62,371 bases of DNA from assembly GCA_021733945.1 (NCBI GenBank), contig JAIPJX010000009.1:1-62371 (forward strand). Direction: 5' to 3'. Positions within the stretch are counted from its first letter, which is position 1. Every line of letters starts with the position of its first letter. The notes under the pieces are model-generated. The model saw only the letters and a list, made by a program, of their open reading frames with translations, did not search any database and was not told where the DNA came from. Shown piece after piece: positions 44,653 through 53,808 of the stretch. The DNA comes from Verrucomicrobiota bacterium (GTDB lineage Bacteria; Verrucomicrobiota; Verrucomicrobiia; Limisphaerales; SIBE01). A program made the translations under genes and the position numbers.

Positions 44653-44736
44653 GAGGGGGTTGATGCAACCGCCTGGAACAGGCGGAGGGAAGCCGTCACC
44701 GAACGGATCGGGACGGCTGACGAAACACCGATCTTA

Positions 44737-45090
44737 CTACAGATTGGCTTCCTGGCGTTTTCGCTTGGTGGTGGCAGCTTCGGTATGATTGCGGGCTTTG
44801 GATTTGTTGTGTCGTTTGCGGATCTGCTGCTGAACCTTCTTGGTCACCAGATCAATGGCCGCGTACAGATCGCTCTCCACATCCTCGGCAAACAGATCCG
44901 GACCCGGGACAGCCAAACGCATGGAACAGCTGAAGGCCTTCTCGGGAACACGGGTATGATCGTGCTCCAACGTCACTCTCACATCGATTGCCAGGGGATC
45001 CAGATGCTCAAGTTTGTCGATCCGGGAACGGATATGGTCTTCGATAGCCTTGGTCAGCGTTACGTTGTGCGTTGACAGAATTAGATTCAT
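44737..45090 (-). CDS. hpf: ribosome hibernation promoting factor, short form
   Basis: The 117-residue protein starts MNLILSTHNVTLTKAIEDHI and matches the HPF/YfiA (S30EA N-terminal) family: IDKLEHLDPLAIDVRVTLEH near 23-42, then SCSMRLAVPG and AEDVESDLYAAIDLVTKKVQ near 69-88, with a basic tail. It binds the 30S decoding region during stationary phase and helps form inactive ribosomes. The length is that of the short form, without the C-terminal dimerisation domain of long HPF. The ATG at 45090 removes a 16-residue extension that does not belong to the family. Confidence 0.92.
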   Translation of the reverse strand: MNLILSTHNVTLTKAIEDHIRSRIDKLEHLDPLAIDVRVTLEHDHTRVPEKAFSCSMRLAVPGPDLFAEDVESDLYAAIDLVTKKVQQQIRKRHNKSKARNHTEAATTKRKRQEANL

Positions 45091-45288
45091 ATAAAAAACA
45101 TGCAGTTTAATCGACACGAAATCCAGCCAAACGTTCAAGAGGACACGCCTCAGGATGTGTTTGGCAATCCGTGACCACCTGCCGATTGTAAGTTTCAGGC
45201 AGCACCTGAGCTTCGGAATCGGCCGAAAGCAGGCAGATTCGAGCTTCAGAAGGCCGAGGTTGCAAGTTTAAAATGGGAAAGCCCGATT

Positions 45289-46815
45289 TCACGCCATGAC
45301 AAACCGGCGATGCGCCGCAAAAGTTTCACGCAATGCCAGGGAACTTTGATCCTGCAATCCCTGCAGCCGCTCATAAATCTCCACACGCCGGGGATCCGGA
45401 GCCACGGTCTGCGAGCGATTGACCCGCACAAACCGATCGGTGATCGATTCGATCGATGCCGAATCCCCCTGAGACCGTCCCCAGCACCAGAGTGCCTGCA
45501 GCGCGGCACCGTAGGCGGCACCCTCTCCGACAGCCAGGGTGACCACCTCGGCATTAAAAACATCGGCCATGAGCTGCCTCCACACTTTGGACTGAGCCCC
45601 CCCGCCCGTTGCCCGGATCTGGGATGGCTTCACCCCCAGAGCCGCCAGACGCCTCAGTCCATAATTCATGCCCAGGGTCACCCCCTCCATGGCCGACCGG
45701 GCAAAATGAGCCCGATCGAAGGTCTTGGCGTTGATCCCCAGCCAGACCCCCGCGCCATCGGGCACATTGGGCGTGCGTTCACCCTCCAGATAAGGCAGCA
45801 ACATCAGCCCACCGGCCCCCGGCGGCACCTTGGCCACGGCGGCGTCATACTGCCCGTGCGTCCAGCCATAGTCCCGGCGCACCATCTCCGTGGCCACCGT
45901 CACATTCATCGTGCAGAGCAACGGAAGCCACCGGTTGGTGGAATCACAGAACGCGGCAATCTCCCCCTGCGGATCAATGACGGGTTTGTCCGCGCACGCG
46001 TAGATCGTGCCGCTGGTGCCAAAACTCGCCGTGATGACTCCCGGCCGCGTGTTCCCGGTGCCGATCGCGCCCATCATGTTGTCGCCGCCCCCGGCGCTCA
46101 CCAACACCCGGGGAGACAATCCCAGCGAACGGGCCGTCGATGCCTGCAACGTTCCAACCGGCTGATCGCTGCCAATCAGACGCGGCAGTCTGCCCTCCAG
46201 GTCCGGATCGATCGCTTGAATGGCGGCACGGGACCATTTGCGCTTCCGCACATCGAGCAGGGCCGTGCCGCTCGCATCCCCGAACTCCATCGCAAGTTCC
46301 CCGGTCAGCCAGAAATTGAGGTAATCGTGCGGCAACAGAACCGAGGCGAGCCGCGCATAGTTTTTCGGCTCGTGATTCTTGAGCCAGAGAATTTTCGAGG
46401 CCGTAAACCCCGGCAGCACCGCGTTGCCGATCGCCTTCAGAGTCGCCTTGGGCCCTCCCATGCCGCGAGTGATCTGCTCGCATTCCGCGGCCGTGGCCGT
46501 ATCACACCAGAGTTTGGCGGGTCGGATCACCTCTCCCCGGCTGTCCAAGGGAACAAATCCGTGCTGTTGACCACTCACCCCGATGGCTTTGACCTCTTCG
46601 GACCTGGCCTTGGCCCCCTTCAGAGCCTGACGGATCGCCTTGGAAGTCGCATCGCGCCACGTATGCGGATGCTGTTCCTTCGCACCCGGCGGCAGCTTGG
46701 GAATCAGGCCGTAAGCCTGCGAGGCGCTCGCGAGCACCGCTCCGGTCTTCGCATTCACCACCAGGACCTTGGTGGATTGGGTTCCGCTGTCGACGCCAAG
46801 AATGAGTGTTCTCAT
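45289..46815 (-). CDS. xylB: xylulokinase
   Basis: The 508-residue protein belongs to the FGGY sugar kinase family. The N-terminal phosphate-binding loop is LGVDSGTQSTKVLVV near residues 5-19, then IGVSGQQHGFVPLD near 77-90, which matches xylulokinases (conserved Gln-His-Gly). The C-terminal ATP-binding signature is RATGGGAQSKVWRQLMADV near 402-420. It phosphorylates D-xylulose with ATP, feeding the pentose phosphate pathway that also uses the transaldolase encoded at 19897. Length fits XylB. It lies 24 bases downstream of hisS with no functional link. Confidence 0.93.
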   Translation of the reverse strand: MRTLILGVDSGTQSTKVLVVNAKTGAVLASASQAYGLIPKLPPGAKEQHPHTWRDATSKAIRQALKGAKARSEEVKAIGVSGQQHGFVPLDSRGEVIRPAKLWCDTATAAECEQITRGMGGPKATLKAIGNAVLPGFTASKILWLKNHEPKNYARLASVLLPHDYLNFWLTGELAMEFGDASGTALLDVRKRKWSRAAIQAIDPDLEGRLPRLIGSDQPVGTLQASTARSLGLSPRVLVSAGGGDNMMGAIGTGNTRPGVITASFGTSGTIYACADKPVIDPQGEIAAFCDSTNRWLPLLCTMNVTVATEMVRRDYGWTHGQYDAAVAKVPPGAGGLMLLPYLEGERTPNVPDGAGVWLGINAKTFDRAHFARSAMEGVTLGMNYGLRRLAALGVKPSQIRATGGGAQSKVWRQLMADVFNAEVVTLAVGEGAAYGAALQALWCWGRSQGDSASIESITDRFVRVNRSQTVAPDPRRVEIYERLQGLQDQSSLALRETFAAHRRFVMA

Positions 46816-46839
46816 GGTTGCATGTTGCTGTTTGGTGGA

Positions 46840-48117
46840 TCAAACGGCGGGGTTCGCCCGAAGCACCCGCACGACCGCAGCTGCCAGCCCCTCCGGCGGG
46901 GTCGCCTCTTCGACACGGGTTTCGAGATTCTTGAACCGTGCCTGCATCTGACCTTCCGCGGTCCGTTCGGCCCTGACGGTAAACCGGGCCTTCGATTCGA
47001 GAGCCCGCTTAAACTGCTTGTCCGGCTTCATCGACACCATCGGGAAATCGACCGTGATCCCCGCATCACGCATGAGTTGAATCAGGCGCAGGGTATCCGC
47101 CCGTCGGGCTTCGTCCTCAATGATGCAGAAGACATCGAGCCTGGAATCAAAAGCGGGCAGCAGATTCCGCTTCTGCAGCAGCTCCAGAAGCACCACATCG
47201 CCCATGCCGAACCCGATGGCAGGAAGATCCGTTTTACCGCCGGAGATCAGCTTGATCAGCCCGTCGTACCGACCTCCACCGGCAATGGCACGAAACTCAC
47301 CCTTCTGGTCAAACGCCTCAAACACCACCCCGGTGTAGTAGGCCAGACCACGAATGACGTTGTAGTCGATTCTTGCAAACTCCGCCAGACCACGCGCCGC
47401 GAGATTCTCAATCACCGACTGCAGTTCCGGCGTCGGCTTTCCCGCGTCGATGAACGCCCTGACGGCGTCGAGCGAAAATCCGAGGGCCTGGAGCTTGGTC
47501 TCGCTCACCGCAGGATCCTCGCGCTCCAACTTGTCGATCACCTGATAAAACTCGTAGGCGCGCGCCTCGTCCTGGCAATGCTCGGCAAAGTAGCGCTGCC
47601 AGGCCTGCCGACTGCTCAACCGCACCACAAAATCTTCCGACGTCAAACCCAGCGAACGAAGCGTGTCAATCAGCAGGGCAATCAGTTCCGCATCCGCTGC
47701 CGGATCCGCCTCACCCACGATGTCGGCGTTCAGTTGAAAATGCTCGCGCAGCCTCCCCTTTTGCTGCCGCTCGTAACGAAAGAGCTGGGGAATGGCAAAC
47801 CACTTGATGGGCTTTTTGTAGTTGCGCTCGTGCACCGCAACCATGCGCGCCAGAGTCGGGGTCATCTCCGGCCTCAACGCCACCGACCGCTTGCCCTTGT
47901 CCTCAAAACAGTAAAGCTGATCGACAATCTCTTCCCCGCTCTTGGTGGTAAACAACTCCAGGGGCTCCAGGGGAGGACCGTCGTATTCGTGAAAACCGTA
48001 GGCATGCGCCACCGACCGCCATCGGTCGAACAGGTGGTTGCGTGCCGCTGCACTCCATACATCCTGATGGGGGAGAGGATGCGGATAAAAATCTCGGAAC
48101 CCGGGTAACCGTTCCAT
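46840..48117 (-). CDS. hisS: histidyl-tRNA synthetase
   Basis: The 425-residue class II synthetase has motif 1 around EYDGPPLEPLELF, motif 2 as ALRPEMTPTLARM and KWFAIPQLFRYERQQKGRLREHF (given here as two adjoining blocks, near residues 77-130), the HisA region GLAYYTGVVFEAF near 265-277, and motif 3 as AIGFGMGDVVLLE near 305-317. A C-terminal anticodon-binding domain follows (DVFCIIEDEA onward). It charges tRNA-His. The call is secure; the start MERLPGFRDFYP is typical of the family. Confidence 0.97.
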   Translation of the reverse strand: MERLPGFRDFYPHPLPHQDVWSAAARNHLFDRWRSVAHAYGFHEYDGPPLEPLELFTTKSGEEIVDQLYCFEDKGKRSVALRPEMTPTLARMVAVHERNYKKPIKWFAIPQLFRYERQQKGRLREHFQLNADIVGEADPAADAELIALLIDTLRSLGLTSEDFVVRLSSRQAWQRYFAEHCQDEARAYEFYQVIDKLEREDPAVSETKLQALGFSLDAVRAFIDAGKPTPELQSVIENLAARGLAEFARIDYNVIRGLAYYTGVVFEAFDQKGEFRAIAGGGRYDGLIKLISGGKTDLPAIGFGMGDVVLLELLQKRNLLPAFDSRLDVFCIIEDEARRADTLRLIQLMRDAGITVDFPMVSMKPDKQFKRALESKARFTVRAERTAEGQMQARFKNLETRVEEATPPEGLAAAVVRVLRANPAV

Positions 48118-48176
48118 TCAGCTAGAAATAAAAATGTCGGACGGATCAAACGCCTGATTCACGCAGCGGAACAGGG

Positions 48177-48485
48177 TTATTTCGAACGTTTCTTCTGATC
48201 GGGGGGAAGCATCAGCACCGCTTCCCGCATCTCTTTGCCCGGTTTGAACTTCACCACCGAACGGGGGGGGATGCGCACATCGGCAGCCGGTGCGTTTGGA
48301 TTACGGCCCACTCTGGCCTTCCGTACTTTAACTTCGAAAACGCCGAAGTTTCGCAACTCCACCTTCCGGCCCTTTGCAAGCGCTTCTGCAATGTAGTCAA
48401 GCGTCCTCTGGACTACATTGAGCACGTCCTGCTGAACCATACTCGTCTCCTCACTGATGCGAACTACCAGATCACGCTTTGTCAT
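48177..48485 (-). CDS. HU/IHF family DNA-binding protein
   Basis: The 102-residue protein starts MTKRDLVVRISEETSM and has the dimerisation helices of HU/IHF followed by the DNA-contacting arm. The family signature GRKVELRNFGVFEVKVRKAR lies near residues 39-58, with RNPNAPAADVRIPPRSVVKF near 61-80 containing the conserved Pro that intercalates into DNA. It bends DNA and organises the nucleoid; IHF and HU subtypes cannot be separated here. A good promoter lies upstream. Confidence 0.94.
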   Translation of the reverse strand: MTKRDLVVRISEETSMVQQDVLNVVQRTLDYIAEALAKGRKVELRNFGVFEVKVRKARVGRNPNAPAADVRIPPRSVVKFKPGKEMREAVLMLPPDQKKRSK

Positions 48486-48543
48486 AGGTCTTGGTGGGCT
48501 AGGGAGTGGATTATAAACGGTTGGATTTAAACGATTACCATAT

Positions 48544-48572
48544 CATATAATCCTCGGCACCCGATGGGTCAA
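48544..48572 (-). promoter_or_regulatory. sigma-70-like promoter of the HU-like gene
   Basis: Read on the minus strand, TTGACC (48572-48567) and TATATG (48549-48544) are 17 bases apart. Transcription would start near 48537, about 50 bases before the ATG at 48485. The rest of the 327-base gap up to queD shows nothing further. Confidence 0.55.
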
Positions 48573-48812
48573 GTGTCGATTCGATCCGACACCCCGGGGA
48601 GCATCCCCCTCTGCGCCGACGGGAACGCCTTTCCGCAGCCTGCCGATGCCCTTTTCACCCCTGCTCCCGGCGCAGTCGGTCCGGGTGCAATCCAATCCGG
48701 AATTCCGCATCAATGACCGATGCCTCCAGGATTCCATCCAAAACTCAGGCCAAACAGGACTTTAACCAGATGCGTGATTGCTGCGGCTGCGGACTTTGGG
48801 TAATTAGACAGT

Positions 48813-49175
48813 GTGAAAATGGACTTGAAGAAAGGGTTTCAGTTTGAAGCGGCTCATTTGCTGCCCCATCTGCCCGAGGCACACAAGTGCCGGCGGCTCC
48901 ACGGGCACAGCTTCCATGTGGACCTCACCGTGAGCGGGGAAACCGACCCGCATCTGGGCTGGGTGATGGACTACGCGGACATCTCGGCCGTATTCAAACC
49001 TGTCTGGGAACAGCTGGACCATCGCTATTTAAACGAAGTGCCCGGCCTCGAGAATCCCACCAGCGAGAACATCGCCGCCTGGATCTGGTCCGCCATCAAA
49101 CCGAAGCTGCCGCTCCTGACGGAGGTTGCGGTGGCCGAAACCTGCACCGCACAGTGCGTTTACCGGGGCGGTTGA
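48813..49175 (+). CDS. queD: 6-carboxy-tetrahydropterin synthase (QueD family)
   Basis: The 120-residue protein matches the PTPS/QueD family. Zinc His residues are in FEAAHLLP (His near 15) and [10 protein letters not shown] (His near 30 and 32), preceded by the catalytic Cys in HKCRRL (near 26). [22 protein letters not shown] near 54-75 is the conserved central segment (split here as two joined blocks), and [12 protein letters not shown] near 81-92 follows. It converts 7,8-dihydroneopterin triphosphate in queuosine synthesis. Start is GTG at 48813, or ATG at 48819 two codons later. Confidence 0.92.
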   Translation: MKMDLKKGFQFEAAHLLPHLPEAHKCRRLHGHSFHVDLTVSGETDPHLGWVMDYADISAVFKPVWEQLDHRYLNEVPGLENPTSENIAAWIWSAIKPKLPLLTEVAVAETCTAQCVYRGG

Positions 49176-49220
49176 CCCGCCCCCTTGCGTTGCGCCCCCT
49201 CGGGCCCTAGTCTCTGAGCC

Positions 49221-50342
49221 ATGCGCCTTCTGGATCGTTATCTTCTCCGCGAGCTCATCGTTCCCTTGAGCTACTGCCTGAGCGGGTTCCTGATCTTCTG
49301 GCTCGCCTTCGATCTGCTCGCCGAACTGGGCGTCTACCGGGAGCGGGGAATGGGCGCCGTGGAAATTGCCCGGATCTACTGGTACAAGAGTCCTGAGCTG
49401 CTGGTCACGATCTTGCCGATCGCGCTGCTCCTGGCCATGCTGTATGCGCTCACCAACCACGGCCGCCATCAGGAGCTCACCGCGATGCGGGCTGCAGGCA
49501 TCGGACTGTGGCGCATCTGTGCTCCCTACCTGGCGACGGGCCTCCTGCTCACCTTCGCCCTGTTCGCACTCAACGAACTTTGGGTCCCCCGCAGTGCCGA
49601 GCGGGTAAACCTCCTGCTGAGTGAACCCTCGGCAACCCGGACTTCCGGAGGGCAATCCCGGTGGTACCCCAACCTGACCTTTCGAAACTCCAAGGATGGC
49701 CGGATCTGGCATATCGAGGAGTTCAATCTGGACACCTTCGAAATGCGAAACCCCCATGTCTCATGGCAGACTCCGGAAGGGACCCGACGCAGCCTGATCG
49801 CAGGTTCGGCCCAGCGCACGGACGGCACCTGGGTGTTTCACGATGTTCAGGAATTCATCTTCCTGGCGGATCGCGACTTTGATCCCGCTTCCACCTCATC
49901 CAAGGTCCTGCGGGTCCCGGAGTTCAGCGAAAGCCCGGAGCAGATCCGCAGTGAAATCAAGATCCAGGGAATCAGCCGGTCCAAGTCGGCCTCCCAGCCG
50001 CAGCTCTCCATTGAGGAAATCGCCGACTACCTTCGATTGCACCCAATCCTTTCGGCTCGCAGCCACGCCCTGCTGTACACCCAACTGCACGCCAGACTGG
50101 CCTGGCCATGGACCTGCCTGGTGGTAATCCTGATCGCGATTCCATTCGGGGCAGCCTCCGGCAGGCGCAACCTCTTTGTCGGCGTAGCCAGCAGCATCTC
50201 CATCTGCTTTGTGTTTTTCATTCTCCTGCGTTTCGGACTGGCACTCGGCACCGGGGGCCAGCTCCCACCCGCCGTGGCCGCCTGGTTGCCAAACGTGTTG
50301 TTCGGAACCACCGGAATCTGGCTCACCTCCCGGGTCCGGTGA
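49221..50342 (+). CDS. LptF/LptG family LPS export permease
   Basis: The 373-residue protein has the YjgP/YjgQ layout: three membrane helices in the first ~115 residues (LIVPLSYCLSGFLIFWLAFD, VTILPIALLLAMLYALTNHG), a large periplasmic beta-jellyroll (about 120-290), and three more helices at the C-terminus. The motif HELTAMRAAGIG-like sequence appears as ELTAMRAAGIGLWRI near 85-99. Such proteins form the membrane part of the Lpt ABC system that moves lipopolysaccharide to the outer membrane, supporting a diderm host. Whether it is LptF or LptG cannot be decided. Confidence 0.9.
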   Translation: MRLLDRYLLRELIVPLSYCLSGFLIFWLAFDLLAELGVYRERGMGAVEIARIYWYKSPELLVTILPIALLLAMLYALTNHGRHQELTAMRAAGIGLWRICAPYLATGLLLTFALFALNELWVPRSAERVNLLLSEPSATRTSGGQSRWYPNLTFRNSKDGRIWHIEEFNLDTFEMRNPHVSWQTPEGTRRSLIAGSAQRTDGTWVFHDVQEFIFLADRDFDPASTSSKVLRVPEFSESPEQIRSEIKIQGISRSKSASQPQLSIEEIADYLRLHPILSARSHALLYTQLHARLAWPWTCLVVILIAIPFGAASGRRNLFVGVASSISICFVFFILLRFGLALGTGGQLPPAVAAWLPNVLFGTTGIWLTSRVR

Positions 50343-50425
50343 ACCGGAACCGGCAATTCTGAAAACAGCGCCCCTCCCCACACCCGGACTCGACCCGCGC
50401 CCGAATCCTTGGTCTAGTCACCACT

Positions 50426-52165
50426 GTGGAACTGGAACAACTCAAGGCGCGCTACGAACGACTGGCTCTGCTCCATCACGTCAGTCAGGTGATTCATTCA
50501 TCGCTCGACCCTCTGGAAGCCCTGGACCTCATCGTGAGTGAAGCCGTCCGCGTGACGCACGCTTCCAGCGGCTCGGTCGTCCTGCTGAATCCCACCACCC
50601 GCAAACTGGAAATCGCGGCCTCCAGCGGTCTGCCCATCGGATCGGACAGATTCGAACTTCGGCTGGGCGAAGGCATCACGGGCTGGGTGGCTCAACACGG
50701 CGTCGCAGCCCGGGTGAACGACGTCAGCAAGGATCCCCGCTACATCCCCCTGCGCACCCCGGCACAGTCCGAGCTGGCCGTCCCTTTCGAAATCAATGGA
50801 GAACTGGCCGGCGTCGTCAACGTTGACTCCGACCAGGCGGACGCGTTCTCCGCGGACGACGAAAGCCTCCTCCAGGAGCTGGCCAGCGAAGCGGCCACTG
50901 CCATTCATAGAACCTGGTTGCACGAACAGTTGCGCCTCAAGGCCCGCATGTTCGAGTCGCTCATCAAGGTCGGGCAGACCATCAACTCCACACTCAACCT
51001 GAGCGACGTGCTGAGCGCCATCACGCGGGAAGCCTCCACGCTCGTGAACGCGAAACTCTGTTCGCTCCTGCTGGTGGACGAGTCGGGCGAATGGCTTGAG
51101 TTGCGGGCCTGTTCGGGCGGCGGTCCCGAATACATGAACAAACCCAGGCTCAGCATGGGCGAAAGCCTGCTCGGAATTGTCGTGCGCCGGATGAAACCGG
51201 TTCAGGTGGATGATGTTCGCCGGTCCAACCGATATCAGCACCGCGAAATCGCCCGGCACGAAGGGTTGGTCTCCCTGCTCGGCGTTCCTCTTCTTTTCCG
51301 GGGCAAAGCAATCGGCACCCTGAGCGTTTATTCCGGACGCCGACACAGCTTCTCCAATGAAGAAATCCGAGCGTTGAGCCTGCTCGCCGACCTCTCGGGA
51401 ATTGCCATCGAAAACGCGCGACTGTACGAGCGCATCGTCGATGTCGAGGAAGCGTTGCGCCGCACCGAAAAACTCTCAGCCATCGGCCTGCTCGCCGCCG
51501 AAGTCGCTCACGAAATCCGGAACCCCCTCACGGTCATCAAAATGCTCTTTCACTCCCTGAACCTGGAGTTTCCCGGGGGCGATCCCAGAGCCAAGGATGT
51601 TCAGATCATGGCCGCCAAGATCGATCATTTGAACAAAATCGTCGAACGCATCCTGCGTTTCGCAAGAGGTGCCGAACCGCAACTGGCACCGGTGGATCTC
51701 AACGATCTCATCAACGACCTGAGCCTGCTGCTGCGCCACAAACTCCACCAGCAGGGTGTGGCCCTGGAACGTCAACTCGATCACAAACTACCCAATGTCA
51801 GGGCAGACGCCGCACAAATCGGCCAGGTTTTCCTAAATCTGGCCCTCAACGCCATGGAGGCCATGTCCGCCGGCGGCACCCTCACGATCGTCTCACGGGC
51901 GGTTCGGCTTCCCCTGGGAAGCGCCTCCCCCCAATGCGCCCTGATTCAGTTTCGGGATACCGGGCACGGGATGAGCCGCGAGCAGTGCGACCGGGTTTTT
52001 ACATCCCTGCTCGGCACCACCAAACAGAAGGGCACCGGCCTGGGGCTGGCGATTGTCGCCAAGATTATCGAAGCCCATCAGGGAAAAATCCGGGTTCGCT
52101 CCAGACAAGGAAACGGCACCACCTTCACCATCGTCCTGCCCCTCGGTTCCGCCGTCGAGGGTTGA
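50426..52165 (+). CDS. GAF-domain sensor histidine kinase
   Basis: The 579-residue protein starts at GTG and has no signal peptide or membrane helix, so it is cytoplasmic. Two GAF domains occupy about residues 15-165 and 185-335. The phospho-acceptor His is in AAEVAHEIRNPLTVIKML near 357-374. The ATPase domain shows the N box NLALNAMEAM (near 473-482), G1 RDTGHGMS (near 510) and G2 GTGLGLAIVAKII (near 535). It should phosphorylate a response regulator; none is adjacent. It follows the LptF/G-like gene by 83 bases. Confidence 0.92.
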   Translation: MELEQLKARYERLALLHHVSQVIHSSLDPLEALDLIVSEAVRVTHASSGSVVLLNPTTRKLEIAASSGLPIGSDRFELRLGEGITGWVAQHGVAARVNDVSKDPRYIPLRTPAQSELAVPFEINGELAGVVNVDSDQADAFSADDESLLQELASEAATAIHRTWLHEQLRLKARMFESLIKVGQTINSTLNLSDVLSAITREASTLVNAKLCSLLLVDESGEWLELRACSGGGPEYMNKPRLSMGESLLGIVVRRMKPVQVDDVRRSNRYQHREIARHEGLVSLLGVPLLFRGKAIGTLSVYSGRRHSFSNEEIRALSLLADLSGIAIENARLYERIVDVEEALRRTEKLSAIGLLAAEVAHEIRNPLTVIKMLFHSLNLEFPGGDPRAKDVQIMAAKIDHLNKIVERILRFARGAEPQLAPVDLNDLINDLSLLLRHKLHQQGVALERQLDHKLPNVRADAAQIGQVFLNLALNAMEAMSAGGTLTIVSRAVRLPLGSASPQCALIQFRDTGHGMSREQCDRVFTSLLGTTKQKGTGLGLAIVAKIIEAHQGKIRVRSRQGNGTTFTIVLPLGSAVEG

Positions 52166-52214
52166 CACCGTCCCCCGGGCCAGGAACCGGCACGGGACCC
52201 GGGACCACAACCGA

Positions 52215-52508
52215 TCACTCGCCCGGCCGGATGCGCGGCAGGAAGAAGTCCTCCCGATCCCGTCGTGATTTCCAGCCCCCGCTCCCGGACGCATCGCTCG
52301 CACCTGCAGGATTGTAAAACCCATCGGCTTCCCTCGGTCTGCCGTTGCGATTGGAAGCGCAACCAGCCAGAAGACCGAACGTAATGCCCAGAGGCAGAAT
52401 GCAGGTTCGCAACAGGGACCGACGTCCCGGCAACCCCAACCGGGTGCCTGCAGGAATCTCCCGCGGCACGGAGGCGTTCCCCGGATTGGCTTCAAATTTG
52501 GATTTCAT
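52215..52508 (-). CDS. small predicted lipoprotein
   Basis: From the ATG at 52508 the protein has 97 residues. A basic N-terminal region is followed by a hydrophobic stretch ending in the lipobox LLAGC near residues 49-53, so Cys would be lipidated. The mature part is about 45 residues, rich in Arg, Asp and Gly, with a short DREDFFLPRIRPGE end. The n-region is unusually long, so a start closer to RRSLLRTCILP is possible. No family recognised. It lies downstream of the AI-2E-family gene on the same strand. Confidence 0.55.
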   Translation of the reverse strand: MKSKFEANPGNASVPREIPAGTRLGLPGRRSLLRTCILPLGITFGLLAGCASNRNGRPREADGFYNPAGASDASGSGGWKSRRDREDFFLPRIRPGE

Positions 52509-52582
52509 AAAATATCGGAGATTCCGCAACACAGGACGGCACCCAGTGCCTCCAACACCGTTCAGGAAAGAATTCCTTGAGT

Positions 52583-53689
52583 CTAGGAATGAAGTTCGCC
52601 GGATTGTTTGCCGGATTGTTTGCCAGGATCGGAGTTGGCAAGGCGGGGTTGATCCGGCTCGGGGGCCGCTCCGGGTGCCCCCGGCTCCGAGGGTGTCGAG
52701 AAGCCAGATCTGCGGCACGTCTCGCCCGTTGCCGAAACTTCAATTCCAGAAGCCTCCACCTTGATATAATTCAAGACGACCGGAGCCAGGATCATACCCG
52801 GAATGCCCATCATCCGCTCCCCCAGGATCAACCCCAGGAGCGTGAGCCAGACAGGGTTGCGGATACGGTCGCCGATGATCTTGCTGTTCAGGAAATACTC
52901 CAGTTTGTGGAGCACGATCAGAAACACCAAGGCACCCATTGCAAGTTTGGGCGAGATCGTGAAAGCGATGCCGACGATGATGGAATTGCTGAGCAGGTTG
53001 CCGATGATCGGCAGCAAACCGCAAAGGAACGTGATTCCGATCACAACGCCGGTATAGGGAAGGGAGACCGAAAGGAGGAAGATCCCGGTCAGGCTCGTAT
53101 TGATCACCGAAATGATGATCTGGGCACCCATCACCGTGGCGAAACTCTGGTAGAACCCCAGGAATCGGGCCGACACTTCATCACACACCACCGAATACAG
53201 GTTGGGCTGAATGCGGTGCCGCCCCCGGTCCAGATCCATGGTGGGATTGAGAAATATACTGGCAGCCACCACCAGGCCGATCACGAGGAATACGAATTCC
53301 TTGGTGGCGATTTTCGCAAAATTGCCGATGTATCCCAGTTCTTCCTTGACGGTGGCAAGTGCCACCGACTTGAGACTCACCGCATCCTCAAACGGCAGCT
53401 TGATTTCGTTCTTGTGGGCGTATTCGATGATCAAGGGAATGGATTCGGAAACGATCTTGGGCAGGGTCTCGAATGCCTCCTTCAGGAAAAAACCAAACAG
53501 ATAGAAAACGCCCACGACCAGCACGGCGAACAGACCGGTGGTCATCCATTTGTTCCGCGTAAAACTGAGCTTCGCTAGGGAGAAATAGGAAAACAGAGCT
53601 GTGATGAGGGGCGTCGCCATCCCAAGAGCCCCAACCAAAACAATCATCGAAAAAATGAGGGCGTATGAGATTTTGGACGTTCTCGTCAT
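52583..53689 (-). CDS. AI-2E family transporter
   Basis: The 368-residue protein has about eight hydrophobic helices and the PerM/AI-2E pattern: GFYQSFATVMGAQIIISVINT near residues 172-190 (two joined blocks) and GLLPIIGNLLSNSIIVGIA near 230-248, then IIGDRIRNPVWLTLLGLILG near 272-291 and GIPGMILAPVVLNYIKV near 297-313. Members export small molecules or act as Na+/H+ antiporters; the substrate is unknown. The last 55 residues are hydrophilic and include a short repeat GKQSGKQSG. It is divergent from the kinase gene at 53809. Confidence 0.86.
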   Translation of the reverse strand: MTRTSKISYALIFSMIVLVGALGMATPLITALFSYFSLAKLSFTRNKWMTTGLFAVLVVGVFYLFGFFLKEAFETLPKIVSESIPLIIEYAHKNEIKLPFEDAVSLKSVALATVKEELGYIGNFAKIATKEFVFLVIGLVVAASIFLNPTMDLDRGRHRIQPNLYSVVCDEVSARFLGFYQSFATVMGAQIIISVINTSLTGIFLLSVSLPYTGVVIGITFLCGLLPIIGNLLSNSIIVGIAFTISPKLAMGALVFLIVLHKLEYFLNSKIIGDRIRNPVWLTLLGLILGERMMGIPGMILAPVVLNYIKVEASGIEVSATGETCRRSGFSTPSEPGAPGAAPEPDQPRLANSDPGKQSGKQSGELHS

Positions 53690-53808
53690 CGGCTCGATTT
53701 CACAGGTCGCAATCTATGCCGTCTGGACGGGTTTGGAAAGGGCAAAGCTTCGCAAGCTTCCGCAATAAACTTGACCGCCCCGGCATCTTCCCGGAAAAAT
53801 CCAGCGCA

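Noticed and set aside
45310-48108. Very long open frame on the plus strand opposite xylB and hisS
   Set aside because: It is a shadow of GC-rich codon bias; both minus-strand genes are unmistakable housekeeping enzymes.
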